Shown: positions 17,881-31,162 of the stretch, in pieces
How positions within the stretch are numbered: the stretch's first letter is position 1
Layout: each line of letters begins with the position of its first letter
Origin: Pedosphaera parvula Ellin514
Lineage (GTDB): Bacteria; Verrucomicrobiota; Verrucomicrobiia; Limisphaerales; Pedosphaeraceae
Length of the DNA stretch: 64,000 nt
Direction: 5' to 3'
Assembly: GCF_000172555.1 (NCBI RefSeq)
Contig: NZ_ABOX02000003.1
Span: 1-64,000, forward strand
The notes under the pieces: generated by a model
Told to the model about the DNA's origin: nothing
The model's input: only the letters and a program-made list of their open reading frames with translations
The model's database searches: none
Translations under genes and position numbers: made by a program

Positions 17881-18534
17881 TACCACGCATGCGTATTAAA
17901 ATCTTTTCCTCCCCACCGTTCCTTAACGCCCGCCAATTTGCCGTCATATGTCGCCCGCCAACCGAGTCTATCCAGCAGGCAACCAGGTTCACAGCCGACT
18001 TCCTTAAATTCGAAGATTTCATCTCCCCCTTTCCTCTTTATATTCATAGTAACCACCATACACATGAATCATGGACATACGCTGTCCAACCGTACAACTA
18101 CGGACAAAAAAGTTTATTCCTCACAATCCCTTTCATGCGAGCCACTTACCTTTTCCACCCGTCGCCACCCTGAAAAAAGTTTAGGCTACACCCTCAGAAC
18201 GACGCATTAACTTCCAATCGCGCAGATGAACCGCGATTCCCTTCCCGCACCTGGGAAGCAGGTGATCCTCCGTCATGGGCTTGCCACACCCAAGTCCTCC
18301 GTCGCTTCTTCTGCCGGGTTCACCCATCAACATGTATGCCATTGGTCCGGAATTCATTTGCACCAAATCGGCACTGGACAATCTCGCCCTTCTTCCAGAG
18401 AATTCGAAACAGAATCTGGGAACCCACTTCAAGGTGAAGTGACGTCCTCACGGAGAGGTGAAACCACAGAAGCGCAAAATCATGCATGGGGCGGAGGGAG
18501 GCAACTTTTGCCAATCCCCTGCTCCTTCAATCCC
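17881..18534. other. Intergenic stretch without a supported gene
   Basis: About 650 bases (about 960 counting from 17575) hold only short frames of unusual composition on both strands, with no recognisable domain, ribosome site or pairing of start and stop. The decamer repeat at 17838-17877 is its only clear structure. It presumably contains promoters for the DUF1501 pair B operon (minus) and the beta-helix gene (plus). Confidence 0.5.
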
Positions 18535-21500
18535 ATGAAATCCTTTCAATCCATGAATCGACCTATCGCCACTTTCCTGCTCGCCAGCCTATTGCTGCTA
18601 TGCGCCACTCCGGGAGCTTGGGCCGAGACCAAGTACGTGAACGTCAACAACCCCACCCCATCCCCTCCCTACACGAGCTGGGCCACCGCCGCCACCACCA
18701 TTCAAGATGCAGTGGATGCGTCCGTGTCATATGACGATATCCTTGTGACTAACGGCGTGTACACCACCGGGGGGCGCGCCGGCAGCCGGGTTGCCGTGAC
18801 AGTGCCTTTGAACATCCGTAGCGTCAACGGCGCAGCCGTAACCATAATTAGGGGCTATCAAGCGCCCGCCACCAACGCTAGTGCCTCCTTGCGGTGCGTC
18901 TATTTGGCATACGGCTCCTATCTGACTGGTTTCACATTGACCAATGGCGTCACCACGGGCTCAGGCGGGGCCATCTTTTGTGAATCTTTTGCCATAACAG
19001 TATTCTCTTGCGTAATAGCTGGAAACTCGGCGGTGCAGTCTGGCGGAGGAGTTCAGAACGGCAACCTGAGGAATTGCACGCTGATCGGCAACTCGACGGG
19101 TGGTGATGGCGGCGCGGCTGGGAGTGCCACAATGTACAACTGCACATTGATTGGCAACTCTGCTGACTATGGCGGCGCGGCTTCGTCCTGCACGCTGAAC
19201 AATTGCACCCTGAGTGGCAACTCCGCGAATTACGGCGGCGGCGCTGTCTATTCCTCCCTCTACAACTGCACAGTGACTGGTAACTCAGCTTCCCATACGG
19301 GCGGCGGAATTGCCACTTTCGGTTACGCTAACAGCGCAAACAAGAACTGCATCATCTATTACAATAGCGCTCCGAATGGCCCGAATTTCGACTCGTCCTC
19401 CATTTTGAATAATTGTTGCACGACGCCTCTCCCTTTTAAAGGTTCCCACAATATCACAATGGAGCCGCAGCTCGCCAGCTTCTCACATATCAGCGCCAAC
19501 TCCCCCTGCCGCGGCGCGGGCGATTCCCCGCAAGGTGTCGATATCGATGGCCAGTCATGGCTTAGTCCCAATTCCATCGGCTGCGATGAATACATCAGCG
19601 GTTCGGTGACCGGTCTCCTGAGCGTGGCGATCAGCGTTTCCCAAACCAATGTGCCCGTCGGCCTTGGGATAAATCTAGGCTCGCTCATTTCCGGGCAGAC
19701 CGCCGGCTCCAGTTGGGACTTTGGTGATGGCACGGTCGTAAACAACCAGCCTTATGCCGTTCATAGTTGGACCACACCCGGGGATTATTCCGTGATCCTG
19801 CGCGCCTGGAATGAATCCTATCCCGCCGGCATCACGGCAACAGCCGCCGTGCATGTCGTGACGCAACCAATCCACTATGTGGCCTTGGGCAACAATTCTC
19901 CCAGCGCTCCTTATGATTCCTGGGCCACTGCAGCAACCAACATTCAGGACGCCGTGGATGCCGCTATACCAGGGGCGCTGATCTTGGTGAGCAACGGTGT
20001 CTACCAGACCGGCGGACGCGTCGTTTATGGCGCGATGACCAACCGCGTGGCGGTAACAAAGCCGTTGACTCTCCAGAGCGTCAATGGCCCGGGCGTAACC
20101 ACCATCATGGGCTATCAAGTCCCGGGAACTACCAATGGCAACGCAGCGGTGCGGTGCGCGTATTTGGCCAGCGGTGCGCTGCTGTCCGGATTTACTCTTT
20201 CCAACGGCGCCACGCGGAGTTTGGGTGATACTTTTTACGAGCAATCTGGTGGCGGTGTTTGGTGCCAATCAAGCAGCGCGGTGGTGTCCAACTGTGTCAT
20301 TGCTGCGAACTCAGCCAGGGCGTCCGGTGGTGGGACCGAGTCTGGCACGTTCAACAATTGCGTGTTGAACGGCAATTCGGCAGTCACCAATAGTGGCGGA
20401 GCTGACTTCGCCACTTTGAACAACTGCACGATGAGCAGCAACCGGGCTGGTAACGGCGGCGCAGCTGGCTTCAGTCTGCTGAACAACTGCACCCTAAACG
20501 GCAACTCGGCCACGAACGGCGGCGGGGCTTTCAATGCCTTGCTGAACAATTGTGCCGTTATTGGCAACTCAGCCACTTACTCTGGCGGTGGTGCTTTCGG
20601 TGCTATGCTAAACAATTGCACCTTGACCGGCAACTCAGCCGATAATGCGGGTGGGGCATTTGCTGCCACGCTAAACAACAGCATCGTTTATTATAACAAT
20701 GCAACGATGAGTCCGAATTTTGACCCAACCACCACCCTTAACTACTCGTGCACAACGCCGATGCCGATGGCAGGCACAGGCAATCTCACCAGCGAACCGC
20801 AACTCATCAATTCTTCGCACATCAGCGCAGGCTCCCCCTGTCGAGGTGCGGGCAGCGCCGTCTACAACCAAGGTCTCGATATCGATGGTGAACCCTGGCT
20901 CAATCCTCCCTCCATTGGCTGTGACGAATATCAAGGTGGTTTGGCTACCGGACTCTTGAGTGCGGACCTGACTCTTTCTTTCACCAACGTCTCGGTTGGT
21001 TTTGCAGTGAACCTCACAGCACTCGTTGGCGGCCATCCAACCGCTACAGTCTGGGACTTTGGCGATGGCGTCCTTGCAACCAACCAGCTCTATGCCGTCC
21101 ATGCCTGGGCTGCCCCCGGAGATTACTCCGTGGTGCTGCGGGTCTGGAACGATTCCTATCCGGATGGCGTGACTGCCACAGCCATCGTGCACGTGGTGGC
21201 ACAGCCCATTCATTATGTGGCCTTGACCAGCGGCGCTCCCACAATGCCCTATGACTCCTGGAACACGGCGGCAACCAACATCCAGGATGCGGTGGATGCC
21301 GCCTCAGTGCCGGGTGCACTGATCCTGGTGAGCAACGGTGTCTACCAGGCTGGAGGACGCGTGATCTATGGAGGAATGACGAACCGCATCTCCGTAACTA
21401 AACCATTGGCCCTTCTGAGCCTCAACGGCCCGGGCACGACCACCATCATGGGTTATCAAGTCCCCGGAACCACCAACGGCAATGCAGCAGTGCGGTGTGT

Positions 21501-24379
21501 CTATCTCTCCGGCGGGGCGGGACTATCAGGTTTTACCCTCACCAATGGTGCCACTCTAAGTGCGGGTGATGCACTTTATGAACGATCGGCTGGTGGCGTA
21601 TGGTGCGAGTCAGGCAGCACGGTGTCCAACTGCATAATTGTCGGCAACTCAGCCAACTTTTCCGGCGGTGGGAATTTCTCAGGCACGTTGAACAATTGCA
21701 CGGTCGGAAACAATTGGGTCGCAACTAATGGAGGCGGGGCATATTTAAGCATCCTCAATAATTGCACTGTCAGCGGCAACTACTCAGGCACCAATGGTGG
21801 CGCAGCTTGTTTTAGCTGGATGAACAATTGCATCGTGACCAACAACTCCGCTCGATACAACGGCGGCGGGACTTATTCCAGCTCACTGATCGGCTGCCTG
21901 GTGAGCAGCAACTCCGCCTTGGGCGGTGGCGGGGCCTACCGGGGCATGTTAAGCAATTGCACGATGAACGGTAACGTGGCTAACGGTGGCGGTGGGGCTT
22001 ATCAAGCCACGTTGAACAATTGTACCATTAGCGCCAACTCGGCCGGTGATGGCGCTGGGACTTACGGTTGCACGGTCTTCAACTCCACGCTCACCAGCAA
22101 CTCAGGCTATGATGGCGGCGGGGCTGAACAGGGCACCCTGTACAACTGCACATTGACAGGCAACTCAGCCACTTACGGCGGCGGAGCTTACCAGGCCACA
22201 TTGAACAACTGTACCATAAACGCCAACTCGGCCTCCACTTCCGGCGGTGGGGCTTATTACGGCACACTGAACAACTGCATGGTAGCCGGCAACTCCTCCG
22301 CTTCTACCGCGGGTGGAGTCACCCTTTGCACGCTGAACAACTGCACTGTCACCGGAAACTCAGCACTCTTTTCTGGAGCCGGAGCTGAACAAAGTACGCT
22401 CAATAATTGCATCGTCTATTATAATAATGCGCCAACAAATTCCAATTTTGAGGGAAGCGCACTAAATTATTCCTGCACGACCCCTCTGCCGAACAGCGGT
22501 GCCGGCAATATCTCGGCCGATCCTCAACTTGCCAGCGCCTCGCACATCAGCGTCAATTCCCCCTGCCGTGCTGCAGGCAGTTCTGCCCACACCCAGGGCG
22601 TCGATATCGATGGCCAGCCATGGCTTAATCCTCCATCCATTGGCTGTGATGAATACCAAAGTGGTTCGGTGACCGGACTCTTGAGCGCGGCCATTACTCT
22701 TCCTTACACAAATTGCTCGACAGGTTTTATCCTGAATTTGGGCGCGATTATTACCGGACAGGTCAGTGGCTCCAGTTGGGATTTTGGAGACGGCGTGATA
22801 GTGAGCAATCAGCCCTTTGTCTCCCATGCTTGGACGGCAGCGGGAGATTACTCGGTGGTGCTGCGGGCCTGGAATGAAACCTACCCTTCAGGCGTAACAG
22901 CAACGACTGTCGTTCACGTGATCGCGCATCCAACCTGCTATGTGGCCATTAACAGCATTACGCCCAGTGCGCCTTACAACTCTTGGTCCACGGCTGCTAA
23001 CAACATCCAGGATGCCGTGGATGCAGCCGCTCCAGGGGCCCTGATCCTGGTCAGTAACGGTATGTACCAAACAGGGGGACGTGTGGTCTATGGTGCCATG
23101 AGCAATCGGGTGGCGGTCACCAAACCATTGACCCTGCTTAGCGTCAATGGCCCAGGCGTGACTACCATCTCAGGATATAACACCTACGGTGATGCTGCCG
23201 TGCGATGCGTCTATCTGGCCAGCGGTGCAGTGTTGTCCGGTTTCACGTTGAGAAATGGCGGCACACGCGCCGCAGGTGATATTAACCAGGAGCAATCAGG
23301 CGCTGGGGTGTGGTGTCAATCGCTTGGCACAGTCGTGTCGAACTGCGTGATAACTGGTAACTCGGCTGCCAATTATGGCGGGGGAGCTTACCTTGGTGTG
23401 TTAAACAACTGCAGCCTCAGTGGCAACAACGCCAATTATGGCGGCGGCGCTTCCTCTGCCACATTGAACAACTGTATTGCCATGAACAACTCTGCGAGTT
23501 ACGGCGGTGGAATATCCTACGGAACCGTAAACAATTCCCTACTGGCTACGAACGGCGCCGTTGCGGGCGCTGGAGCTTATGGAGGTCTGTTGAACAATTG
23601 CCTAGTGAAGGGTAATAGAGCCTCAAACTCTGGCGGCGGCACATCGGGTGGCATCCTTGAATAACTGCACGGTAAGCAGCAATTCCGCCACTTACTACGA
23701 CGGCGGAAGCAGTGGTGGTACACTCAACAATTGCATCGTCTATTTTAATAACGCTCCGAGCGGTGCGAATTTTGGCTCCACTCCCACCTTCAATTACTGC
23801 TGCACAACACCTCAGCCTGCAAATGGCACAGGCAATTTCACCAGCGCTCCAGCGTTTGTGAACCCGGCCGTCGGTAACTTTCACCTCCAGTTTAATTCCC
23901 CCTGCATCAATTCCGGCGTCAATACCTTTGCTCCCGGCACGGTGGACTTCGACGGCAACCCTCGCATCCGCGGTGGCACCGTGGACATCGGGGCTTACGA
24001 ATTTCAATCCCCTACCTCCACCATCTCCTATGCCTGGCTTCAGAATTACGGCTTGCCAGCAGATGGTTCGGCGGATTTTGCGGATGCAGACCTCGACGGC
24101 ATGAACAACTGGCAGGAATGGCGCGCAGGCACCAACCCATACGATGCCGCTTCCCTGCTTAAACTGTCCACTCCCTCGCGCTCTGCAGGACAAGTTACTC
24201 TCACATGGACCAGCGTTGCCAACCGCAGCTACTTTGTGCAGCGAGCCACCGACCTAAACACGCCCACCTCTTTTTCAGTCATCCAAGCCAATATCCCGGG
24301 ATTGCCCGGCACCACCTCTTACACCGATGCCACCGCCCCTGCGTCCGGCCCTGTCTATTACCGCGTGGGTGTGCAGTAA
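18535..24379 (+). CDS. Giant secreted beta-helix / PKD repeat protein, one frameshift near the end
   Basis: Starting at ATG 18535, a signal peptide (SMNRPIATFLLASLLLLCAT, cleaved after AWA) leads into four large modules. Each begins with a segment like SWxTAAxxIQDAVDA (about 18670, 19915, 21255 and 22980), continues with many right-handed beta-helix rungs of the type LNNCTLTGNSA and, in modules 1-3, ends in a PKD domain with WDFGDG (about 19720, 21055 and 22780). The end has a DADLDGMNNWQEW thrombospondin-3/dockerin-like loop and a beta domain ending YYRVGVQ. The frame stops at 23662-23664; dropping the T at 23654 restores GGTLNNCTVSSNSA and gives 1947 residues ending at 24379. Probably a surface or matrix protein, perhaps polysaccharide-binding. 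The frame is open upstream to 18226, but that part has no signal peptide or similarity. Confidence 0.85.
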
Positions 24380-24525
24380 CCGGCAGAAACAGTCAATGAC
24401 CGGAAATGTCTCGCACGGCTTTTCAGAACTGGTTCGGTCAGGCCTTTCCTCCACCGGCTATCGATCATTCTGCCGCTTCGGCTTGATATATGTGCCCGGT
24501 TTCAATTGTAAAATCTTGCCTCAGG

Positions 24526-25194
24526 CTAGGCCAGATTCGTCGGCACAAATGGCCCGTACAGCCGATGCATTTGCTCCGTCGGAAAATACCGGCCAGGACA
24601 TGCCGTTCGCCCCGGATCAATCTCCCTGTGCACCGCAAAACGTATCTTCTTTCCCACAACTTCGGACCGCAAATAATCCATCAACTCTCGAAAAGCCATC
24701 AACTGGTTCCGTGTCGGCTTCGTCTCCTCAAAATTCCCAACCAGACAAATTCCGATACCCACCTCATTGATTTCCTCCCGATGCACATGTCCGCCCTGCA
24801 ACTGTTTCAACCACCTCGGCCCCATCTCAATCTCCCCATCTCCAGAATCAATTCCGTTGCCGATCACGAAATGATACGCCAGGCCGTTCTCCATGCCACG
24901 CTCCCGATGTGCCCGATCGTAAATGGCCGCATTCCCATTCTTGATCGCACTATGATGCCCGACAATCCACTGCCAACGCCCTTGTTCCACCGAAAGCTTC
25001 CTAGTCCGCTCACGAACATGTTTGGTAAAACGAACCGAATTGCCAGGCTTCCCTTTTGCGTAAAGGTCTCCTCTCGACGCGAACGCGAGGCCGGCCACGC
25101 CGAAAAATTTGAGAAAGCCACGCCTGGAAGTCAGGAGAGAAAAATGGTCGGCTAAAATGCCAGTTTGCACCCTGTCATTTTTCATATGGCGCAC
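24526..25194 (-). CDS. Tat-exported N-acetylmuramoyl-L-alanine amidase / PGRP-like
   Basis: A 222-residue zinc amidase-like protein. The N-terminal Tat signal is SRRGFLKFFGVAGLAFA (about residues 24-40). The amidase_2/PGRP fold follows: WQWIVGHHSAIKNGNA (first zinc histidine pair), LAYHFVIGNG, GIGICLVGNFEETKPT, and FAVHREIDPGRTACPGRYFP near the end, with the last zinc ligand in the H-R / TxCPG signature. It would cleave the lactyl-amide bond of peptidoglycan in the periplasm. A second ATG at 25185 is an equally possible start. It lies alone, convergent with the beta-helix gene. Confidence 0.85.
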   Translation of the reverse strand: MRHMKNDRVQTGILADHFSLLTSRRGFLKFFGVAGLAFASRGDLYAKGKPGNSVRFTKHVRERTRKLSVEQGRWQWIVGHHSAIKNGNAAIYDRAHRERGMENGLAYHFVIGNGIDSGDGEIEMGPRWLKQLQGGHVHREEINEVGIGICLVGNFEETKPTRNQLMAFRELMDYLRSEVVGKKIRFAVHREIDPGRTACPGRYFPTEQMHRLYGPFVPTNLA

Positions 25195-25318
25195 TCTGGC
25201 CGCGACAACTCACCTTGTCCAGAACATTTGCCATACACGGTCAGGCCGAATGGCTGTTTATTCATATGGACTCAGATGTTTGGTGCGCCCGACGTCACGC
25301 CCTCCAACTTTCTCCCGC

Positions 25319-26776
25319 TCACTTCCGGGCCACCGCCGTCCGTTCCAGCCATCCGCCTCCCAGCGCCTTATAGAGCGTAATGAAGTTGGAAAACCGGGCC
25401 AATCGTGACTGCAATAAACTCTGCTGCGCCGAGTATAAATCCTGTTGCGCGGTCAAAACGGTGAGATAACTATCCACGCCCTGCCGATACCGCCGATCCG
25501 CCAGCAAATAACGCTGCTGTTCCGCCTTTACCTGGGTTTCCTGCGCTTGAATTTGATCCTCCAACATCGCCCGCGCCGTCAAAGCATCCGCCACTTCACG
25601 AAACCCATTCTGAATCGACCTCTGGTACTGCGCCACCTCGATTCGCTTGGTGATTTTTGCCACGTCGAGTTCGGCCTTGTTTCTGCCGCCGGTGAAAATA
25701 GGCACCGTGATCTGCGGCGAAAAGCTCCAGGCGGCCGCCGGACCTTTAAAGAGATCAGTCAGTTGCAAACTCGCCCCACCCGCCGCGCCGGTCAGTGTCA
25801 CCCTCGGGAAAAATGCCGCCCTGGCTGCGCCAATATTCGCATTCGCTGCCCTGAGCTGATACTCCGCCTGCACAATATCCGGTCTGCGTTGCAGTAAATC
25901 AGATGGCAATCCCTCGGGCAAATCGTTCGCGAAATTTTGCGCGTCCAATGCCCTGCCCTCCGGCAGGTCTGCCGGAATAGGCTGTCCCACCAGCACTTCC
26001 AGCGTATTCACTGCCTGCGCCCTCAATCGCATATAGGCTGCCACATTCGCCTTCGCCGAGCCCACCTGTGCCTCCGCCGACCTCAAATCCAGTTCAGACG
26101 CCACACCCGCCTCAAAGCTGCGCCGGTTTAATTCGTAGGATGATTGCACCGCGTCCAGTGTCTGGCGGCTCACCACCAGTTGCTCGTCCAGTTCGCGCTC
26201 GGTAAGATATTGAATCGCCACCTGCGCCACCAACGAGATTTGGACGCTCTGTCTCGCTTCCTCCGTGGCAAAATACTGTTCCAACGCTTGCCGGCTCAAA
26301 CTCCGCACCCGTCCGAACAAATCCAGCTCGTATGCCGTTGTGCTCAGATTCGCAGTATACTGGCTCGCCGTAATCGCCCTGCCATTAAATGAAAACGCAG
26401 CCGGTGTACGGGCTCGCGTAAATCCGGCGCCAGCGTCGATGGTCGGAAATAATTCGGACCGTTGTATCCGGTACTGCGCCTGTGTCTGCTCCACATTCAA
26501 CGCTGCAATCCTTAAATCCAGGTTGTTCGTCAATGACAACTGTATCAGCTGTTGCAAACGCGGATCGCTGAAAAAATCCCGCCACCCAATGTCTGCCGTT
26601 GCCACTCCCTTTCCGGCCTTCGCGTCCAACCCGCTGGTGCTGGCCCCCTTGACATAGGCCGGACCGCTCGGCCAATTCGTCGAAACCGGCGCAGTTGGAC
26701 GTTCGTACTTCGGAATCATGGTACAACCCACTAATCCCATTGAAGCGGCTAAAACATACAAAACAGATTTACGCAT
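25319..26776 (-). CDS. RND efflux outer-membrane lipoprotein (NodT/OprM family)
   Basis: Outer-membrane channel of a tripartite drug exporter, 485 residues. The lipoprotein signal is [18 protein letters not shown] (lipobox LVGC). Two repeats of the OEP fold follow, with [19 protein letters not shown] and [20 protein letters not shown] as typical landmarks and a [22 protein letters not shown] helix near the end. The start at 26776 has a GGGGG ribosome site eight bases upstream and overlaps the end of the transporter gene by eight bases; the frame extends further upstream inside that gene but is not used. It is the last gene of the tetR-acrA-acrB-oprM type operon. Confidence 0.93.
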   Translation of the reverse strand: MRKSVLYVLAASMGLVGCTMIPKYERPTAPVSTNWPSGPAYVKGASTSGLDAKAGKGVATADIGWRDFFSDPRLQQLIQLSLTNNLDLRIAALNVEQTQAQYRIQRSELFPTIDAGAGFTRARTPAAFSFNGRAITASQYTANLSTTAYELDLFGRVRSLSRQALEQYFATEEARQSVQISLVAQVAIQYLTERELDEQLVVSRQTLDAVQSSYELNRRSFEAGVASELDLRSAEAQVGSAKANVAAYMRLRAQAVNTLEVLVGQPIPADLPEGRALDAQNFANDLPEGLPSDLLQRRPDIVQAEYQLRAANANIGAARAAFFPRVTLTGAAGGASLQLTDLFKGPAAAWSFSPQITVPIFTGGRNKAELDVAKITKRIEVAQYQRSIQNGFREVADALTARAMLEDQIQAQETQVKAEQQRYLLADRRYRQGVDSYLTVLTAQQDLYSAQQSLLQSRLARFSNFITLYKALGGGWLERTAVARK

Positions 26777-29700
26777 GAGAATTGCCCCCTTTACCACTGG
26801 ATGAGTCTGTCGTCGTGATCGCAATCGGTGCGACCACCGCCTTGCCAACATGCACCTTGCCCTTGAATATCCGTCGCACAACTACGAAGAACACCGGCAC
26901 CATGAAAATCGCCAGCACCGTCGCGGAAATCATACCGCCAGCCACCCCCGTCCCGATGGCGTGTTGGCTCGCTGATCCTGCCCCATGGCTCAAAGCCAGC
27001 GGCATCACCCCCAGCACGAACGCCAGGGAGGTCATCAAGATCGGACGCAATCGCAAATGAACCGCTTCCAATGTCGCCTGGATCAAGCCCATGCCCGCCG
27101 CCTGCAAATCCTTGGCATACTCAATAATCAGAATCGCGTTTTTCGTCGATAACCCGATGGTGGCCAGCAAGCCAACCTTGAAATAAACGTCATTCGGCAA
27201 TCCACGCATCGTTGCCGCCACCAACGCCCCCACAATTCCCAACGGCACGACGAGCAACACCGAGAATGGAATCGACCAACTCTCATACAATGCCGCGAGA
27301 CATAGGAATACAATCAGCAGCGACAAGGCATACAACGCCGGCGCTTGCGAACCGGATAGTCGTTCTTCGTACGACTGTCCCGTCCATTCATAGCCAATCC
27401 CCACCGGCAGTTGCTTCGCCATCTCCTCCATCGCCTTCATCGCTTCCCCGGAACTCTTCCCCGGTGCCGCCGTGCCGACGATTTCCATCGATGCCAATCC
27501 GTTATACCGCTCCAGTCGCGGTGACCCGTAAGTCCACTTCAAAGTCGCCAGCGCGGAAAGCGGCACCATCGTCCCGCTCCTGTTCCGCACGTACACCTTG
27601 TTGATATCCTCTGGTTGCATGCGATACGGCGCGTCCAACTGCACAATCACTTGCTGCACGCGATTCCCGTTCACGAAGTTGTTCACATAGAAGGAACCAA
27701 AATTGGCCTGTAACGTCGTATTGATGTCCGCCAATGAAACTCCCAACGCTCCGGCCTTGGCTTCGTCAATATCGATCTTCATCTGCGGCGTATCCTCCAA
27801 GCCCTGCGGACGCACTCCTGCGAGCAATGGATTCTTGGCCGCCATCTGCAACATCTGGTTGCGAGCCGCCATCAACGCTTCATGTCCCAACCCTGCCTTA
27901 TCCTGCAACTGGAAATCGAACCCGCTCGCATTTCCCAGTTCAGAAATCGGCGGTGGATTCAGCGGAAAGATGATCGCATCCTTCACCGCCATCAGCGATC
28001 CAAACGCCCGCCGCACCACGCCCGATGCCGAATGTTCCACTCCCACGCGCTGCCGCCAGTCTTTCAATCGCACAAACGCCAGGCCGTTGTTCTGGCCACG
28101 TCCGCTGAAACCAAACCCGGCCAGTGTGATGAGGCTGTCTGTCTCCGGCTGCTTGAGATAATAATCCTCAGTCTTCTTGAGCACCTCGAGTGTTCGTTCC
28201 TGCGTTGCTCCCACCGGCAACTGGATGCTCGTGAGGATATAACCCTGATCCTCTTCCGGCAGGAAGGACGAAGGCAGCTTCACATACAACATCGCCACCG
28301 CCACCAGGATCACTCCGTAAAGCAGCAGGTAAGCTGCCGCATGCCCCAGCATGCGCGCCACGATGCTCTGATATTTCCTACTGCTCGCCGCAAAGCCTCG
28401 GTTGAACCAGCCGAAAAATCCTTTCTTTTCATGATGATGCCCCTTCTCCACCGGCTTCAACAATGTGGCGCACAATGCCGGCGTCAACGACATTGCCAAA
28501 ATCACCGAGAACACCATCGATGCCACCAGCGAAAGTGAGAACTGACGATAAATCGCTCCCACCGAGCCACCAAAGAATGCCATCGGAATGAACACCGCCG
28601 TCAGCACCAACGTGATGCCAATCAACGCCCCGGTAATCTGACTCATCGCTTTCTTCGTGGCCTCCTGTGGCGAAAGTCCCTCTTCGCTCATGATGCGCTC
28701 CACGTTTTCCACCACGACAATCGCATCATCGACCAGCAAACCAATCGCCAGTACCATGCCGAACATCGTCAACACATTGATGGAGAATCCAAAAGCCGAC
28801 ATCGTGGCAAAGGTTCCCAACAACGCCACTGGCACTACAATCGTAGGAATCAACGTCGCCCGGATGTTTTGCAAAAACAGATACATCACCAAAAACACCA
28901 GCACGATGGCCTCCACGAGAGTCTTGATCACTTCTTCCACCGAGATGCGCACGAACGCCGAACTATCGTAGGGAAAATCGACCTGCACGCCTTGTGGAAA
29001 GAACTTCGCCAACTCCTTCACCTTTTCCCGCACTGCATCTGCTGTCGAAAGCGCGTTCGCCGTCGGCGTCAGTTTGATCGCCACCGCCGCCGATGGACGC
29101 CCATTCACGCGCGCCTGCGTCCCATAGTCTTGGCCTCCCAATGAAACTTTCGCCACATCCCGCAACAACACGCGCGATCCATCCGCATTCACGCGCAACT
29201 GAATCCTTCCAAATTCCTCCGCCGTCCTCAATGTGCTGCGTCCCTGCAACGTCACGTTGAGTTGCTGTCCCTCAATCGCCGGTCTGGATCCCAATTGACC
29301 AACCGGCACCTGTATGTTCTGCGCCTGGATGGCATTGATGACATCGCTCGCTCCCAGGTTGAAACTGTTCATCTTGTCCGGGTTCATCCAGATGCGCATG
29401 GCATACTGGCTGCCGAACAAATTCGCTTCGCCCACTCCGGTCACACGTCGGATCGGATCAAGCACATTCGCCGCGATGTAATTGCCCAACGCAATTTCAT
29501 CCATGCTCCCATCGCCGGTGGATAGCGTGAAAAACAGCAGGAAGTTGCGGGTCGCCTTCGCCACCGTGACACCTTGCTGCTGCACCGAAGCCGGCAGACT
29601 CGGTGTCGCCAATTGCAATTTGTTCTGCACCTGCACCTGCGCGATGTCCGGGTTCGTGCCGGGCTGAAAATAGAGTGTGATGGTCGACTGCCCTGCCGCT

Positions 29701-29948
29701 TCACTGGTCGACGACATATACAACAACCCATCAATGCCGTTCATCTGCTGCTCAATGACAGATGTAACCGTGTCCTGCAAAGTTTCAGCCGAAGCCCCCG
29801 CATAAATCGCCGTCACCGACACTGAAGGCGGGGCGATGTTCGGATATTGTGCGACCGGCAATTTGGTAATCGCCAACCCGCCCATCAACATGATCAGGAG
29901 CGAAACGACCCAGGCAAAAACCGGACGATCAATGAAAAATTTAGCCAT
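26769..29948 (-). CDS. RND multidrug efflux transporter (HAE1 / AcrB type)
   Basis: Proton-driven inner-membrane pump of 1059 residues. The start [20 protein letters not shown] is typical of HAE1 pumps. Two RND halves, each with one plus five membrane helices and a large periplasmic loop, can be followed. The proton relay aspartates are in [17 protein letters not shown] (helix 4) and the helix 10 lysine in [16 protein letters not shown]. The C-terminal helix region ends [20 protein letters not shown] and then [10 protein letters not shown]. Length and order match AcrB/MexB. It follows the adaptor gene by 14 bases. Substrates cannot be told from the sequence. Confidence 0.96.
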   Translation of the reverse strand: MAKFFIDRPVFAWVVSLLIMLMGGLAITKLPVAQYPNIAPPSVSVTAIYAGASAETLQDTVTSVIEQQMNGIDGLLYMSSTSEAAGQSTITLYFQPGTNPDIAQVQVQNKLQLATPSLPASVQQQGVTVAKATRNFLLFFTLSTGDGSMDEIALGNYIAANVLDPIRRVTGVGEANLFGSQYAMRIWMNPDKMNSFNLGASDVINAIQAQNIQVPVGQLGSRPAIEGQQLNVTLQGRSTLRTAEEFGRIQLRVNADGSRVLLRDVAKVSLGGQDYGTQARVNGRPSAAVAIKLTPTANALSTADAVREKVKELAKFFPQGVQVDFPYDSSAFVRISVEEVIKTLVEAIVLVFLVMYLFLQNIRATLIPTIVVPVALLGTFATMSAFGFSINVLTMFGMVLAIGLLVDDAIVVVENVERIMSEEGLSPQEATKKAMSQITGALIGITLVLTAVFIPMAFFGGSVGAIYRQFSLSLVASMVFSVILAMSLTPALCATLLKPVEKGHHHEKKGFFGWFNRGFAASSRKYQSIVARMLGHAAAYLLLYGVILVAVAMLYVKLPSSFLPEEDQGYILTSIQLPVGATQERTLEVLKKTEDYYLKQPETDSLITLAGFGFSGRGQNNGLAFVRLKDWRQRVGVEHSASGVVRRAFGSLMAVKDAIIFPLNPPPISELGNASGFDFQLQDKAGLGHEALMAARNQMLQMAAKNPLLAGVRPQGLEDTPQMKIDIDEAKAGALGVSLADINTTLQANFGSFYVNNFVNGNRVQQVIVQLDAPYRMQPEDINKVYVRNRSGTMVPLSALATLKWTYGSPRLERYNGLASMEIVGTAAPGKSSGEAMKAMEEMAKQLPVGIGYEWTGQSYEERLSGSQAPALYALSLLIVFLCLAALYESWSIPFSVLLVVPLGIVGALVAATMRGLPNDVYFKVGLLATIGLSTKNAILIIEYAKDLQAAGMGLIQATLEAVHLRLRPILMTSLAFVLGVMPLALSHGAGSASQHAIGTGVAGGMISATVLAIFMVPVFFVVVRRIFKGKVHVGKAVVAPIAITTTDSSSGKGGNSHA

Positions 29949-29962
29949 GATGAAAAGCTTCC

Positions 29963-31159
29963 TTAGTTGGCTTTGGGAGTCGTCTGCGCGCTCGCTTCCT
30001 GCTTTTCAGATTCAACAAAAGGAACGGTCTTAACCGTCGCGCCCGGACGCACCTTTTGCACTCCTTCGACAATCACGCGATCTCCCGCTTTCACTCCGCT
30101 GCTAACCACCCACTTATCACCCACTGCCGTCTCGGCTTGCACCAACCGGCTTTGCACTTTGTTATCCGCATCCACAACCAATACTGTCGCCGTTCCGTTC
30201 GGGCCACGTGCCACCCCTCGTTGTGGCACCGTCAGCGCTTCATTATTCACGGCCTGTTCCAATCGCGCCCGCGCAAACATCCCGGGCAGCAGCATCCGCT
30301 CAGCATTGGGAAATTCCGCGCGCAAGGTAATCATCCCCGTGGTCGGATCGACCGAAATATCAGAGAACATCAGCTTTCCCTCGTTTGCGTAGGTGGTGCC
30401 ATCTTCCAACAACAAGCTGATCTTCACTGCCTCTGGAGATACACTCTGCAAATTGCCTTTCTTCAGCGCCTGCCTCAACCGCAGCACGTCGGTGCTCGAC
30501 TGCGTAAAATCAAAATAAACCGGGTCCATCTGTTGAATCACGGCGAGTTCCGTCGCTTCGTTCTGCCCTACTAGCGCCCCTTCCGTTACCTTCGCCTTGC
30601 CGATCTTTCCGGAAATCGGCGCCGTAACTTTCGCGTAACCCAGGTTCAACGAGGCCGTCTCCAACGCCGCCTTCGCCGCCAGCACCTCCGCTCCGGCCTG
30701 CTCCGCCGTCGCGACAGCATCCACGTAATCTTGTTTGCTCACCGCATTGAACTCCACCAGGTTTTTGTAACGATCCGCCTTCGCCTGCGCCTGGGTCAGG
30801 TTGGCTTCCGCCTTCGCCACATTTGCCTTGGCACTGTCATAAATGGCATGCAGCGGTGCCGGATCGATCTCGAACAGCACGTCTCCCTCGTTCACATCGG
30901 CGCCTTCTTTGAAAAGTTGCTTGAGCAAAATACCGGCCACCCGCGCCCGCACCTGCGCCATCCGAACCGCATCAATTCGTCCCGGCAACTCCGTCGTCAC
31001 CGGCACCGCTTCGGACTTCACCGTCACCACCCCCACCTCCACCGGCGGCCCCTCGCCTTGCTTTTGACTTGCCGCCTCGTTGTGACTGCAACCGGTCATC
31101 GAGATCACGGCCAACAGGCAGAGACCAAGCGAACGAAATACTACTTTGGATGAATGCAT
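29963..31159 (-). CDS. RND efflux periplasmic adaptor (AcrA/MexA type)
   Basis: Membrane-fusion protein of 398 residues that joins the pump to the outer-membrane channel. The lipoprotein signal ends in ISMTGC. Lipoyl, helical hairpin ([20 protein letters not shown]) and beta-barrel segments follow: [20 protein letters not shown], then [15 protein letters not shown] and [12 protein letters not shown], all classic for the family. It starts three bases after the tetR stop and precedes the pump gene by 14 bases, so the whole set is one operon. Confidence 0.95.
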   Translation of the reverse strand: MHSSKVVFRSLGLCLLAVISMTGCSHNEAASQKQGEGPPVEVGVVTVKSEAVPVTTELPGRIDAVRMAQVRARVAGILLKQLFKEGADVNEGDVLFEIDPAPLHAIYDSAKANVAKAEANLTQAQAKADRYKNLVEFNAVSKQDYVDAVATAEQAGAEVLAAKAALETASLNLGYAKVTAPISGKIGKAKVTEGALVGQNEATELAVIQQMDPVYFDFTQSSTDVLRLRQALKKGNLQSVSPEAVKISLLLEDGTTYANEGKLMFSDISVDPTTGMITLRAEFPNAERMLLPGMFARARLEQAVNNEALTVPQRGVARGPNGTATVLVVDADNKVQSRLVQAETAVGDKWVVSSGVKAGDRVIVEGVQKVRPGATVKTVPFVESEKQEASAQTTPKAN

Positions 31160-31162
31160 ATT

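Noticed and set aside
18181-18432. 83-codon minus-strand frame near the beta-helix gene
   Set aside because: No ribosome site and no recognisable similarity; the composition looks like an antisense shadow.
18226-18534. N-terminal extension of the beta-helix gene
   Set aside because: The frame is open, but the signal peptide begins at 18535, and the upstream residues resemble nothing and precede no membrane signal.
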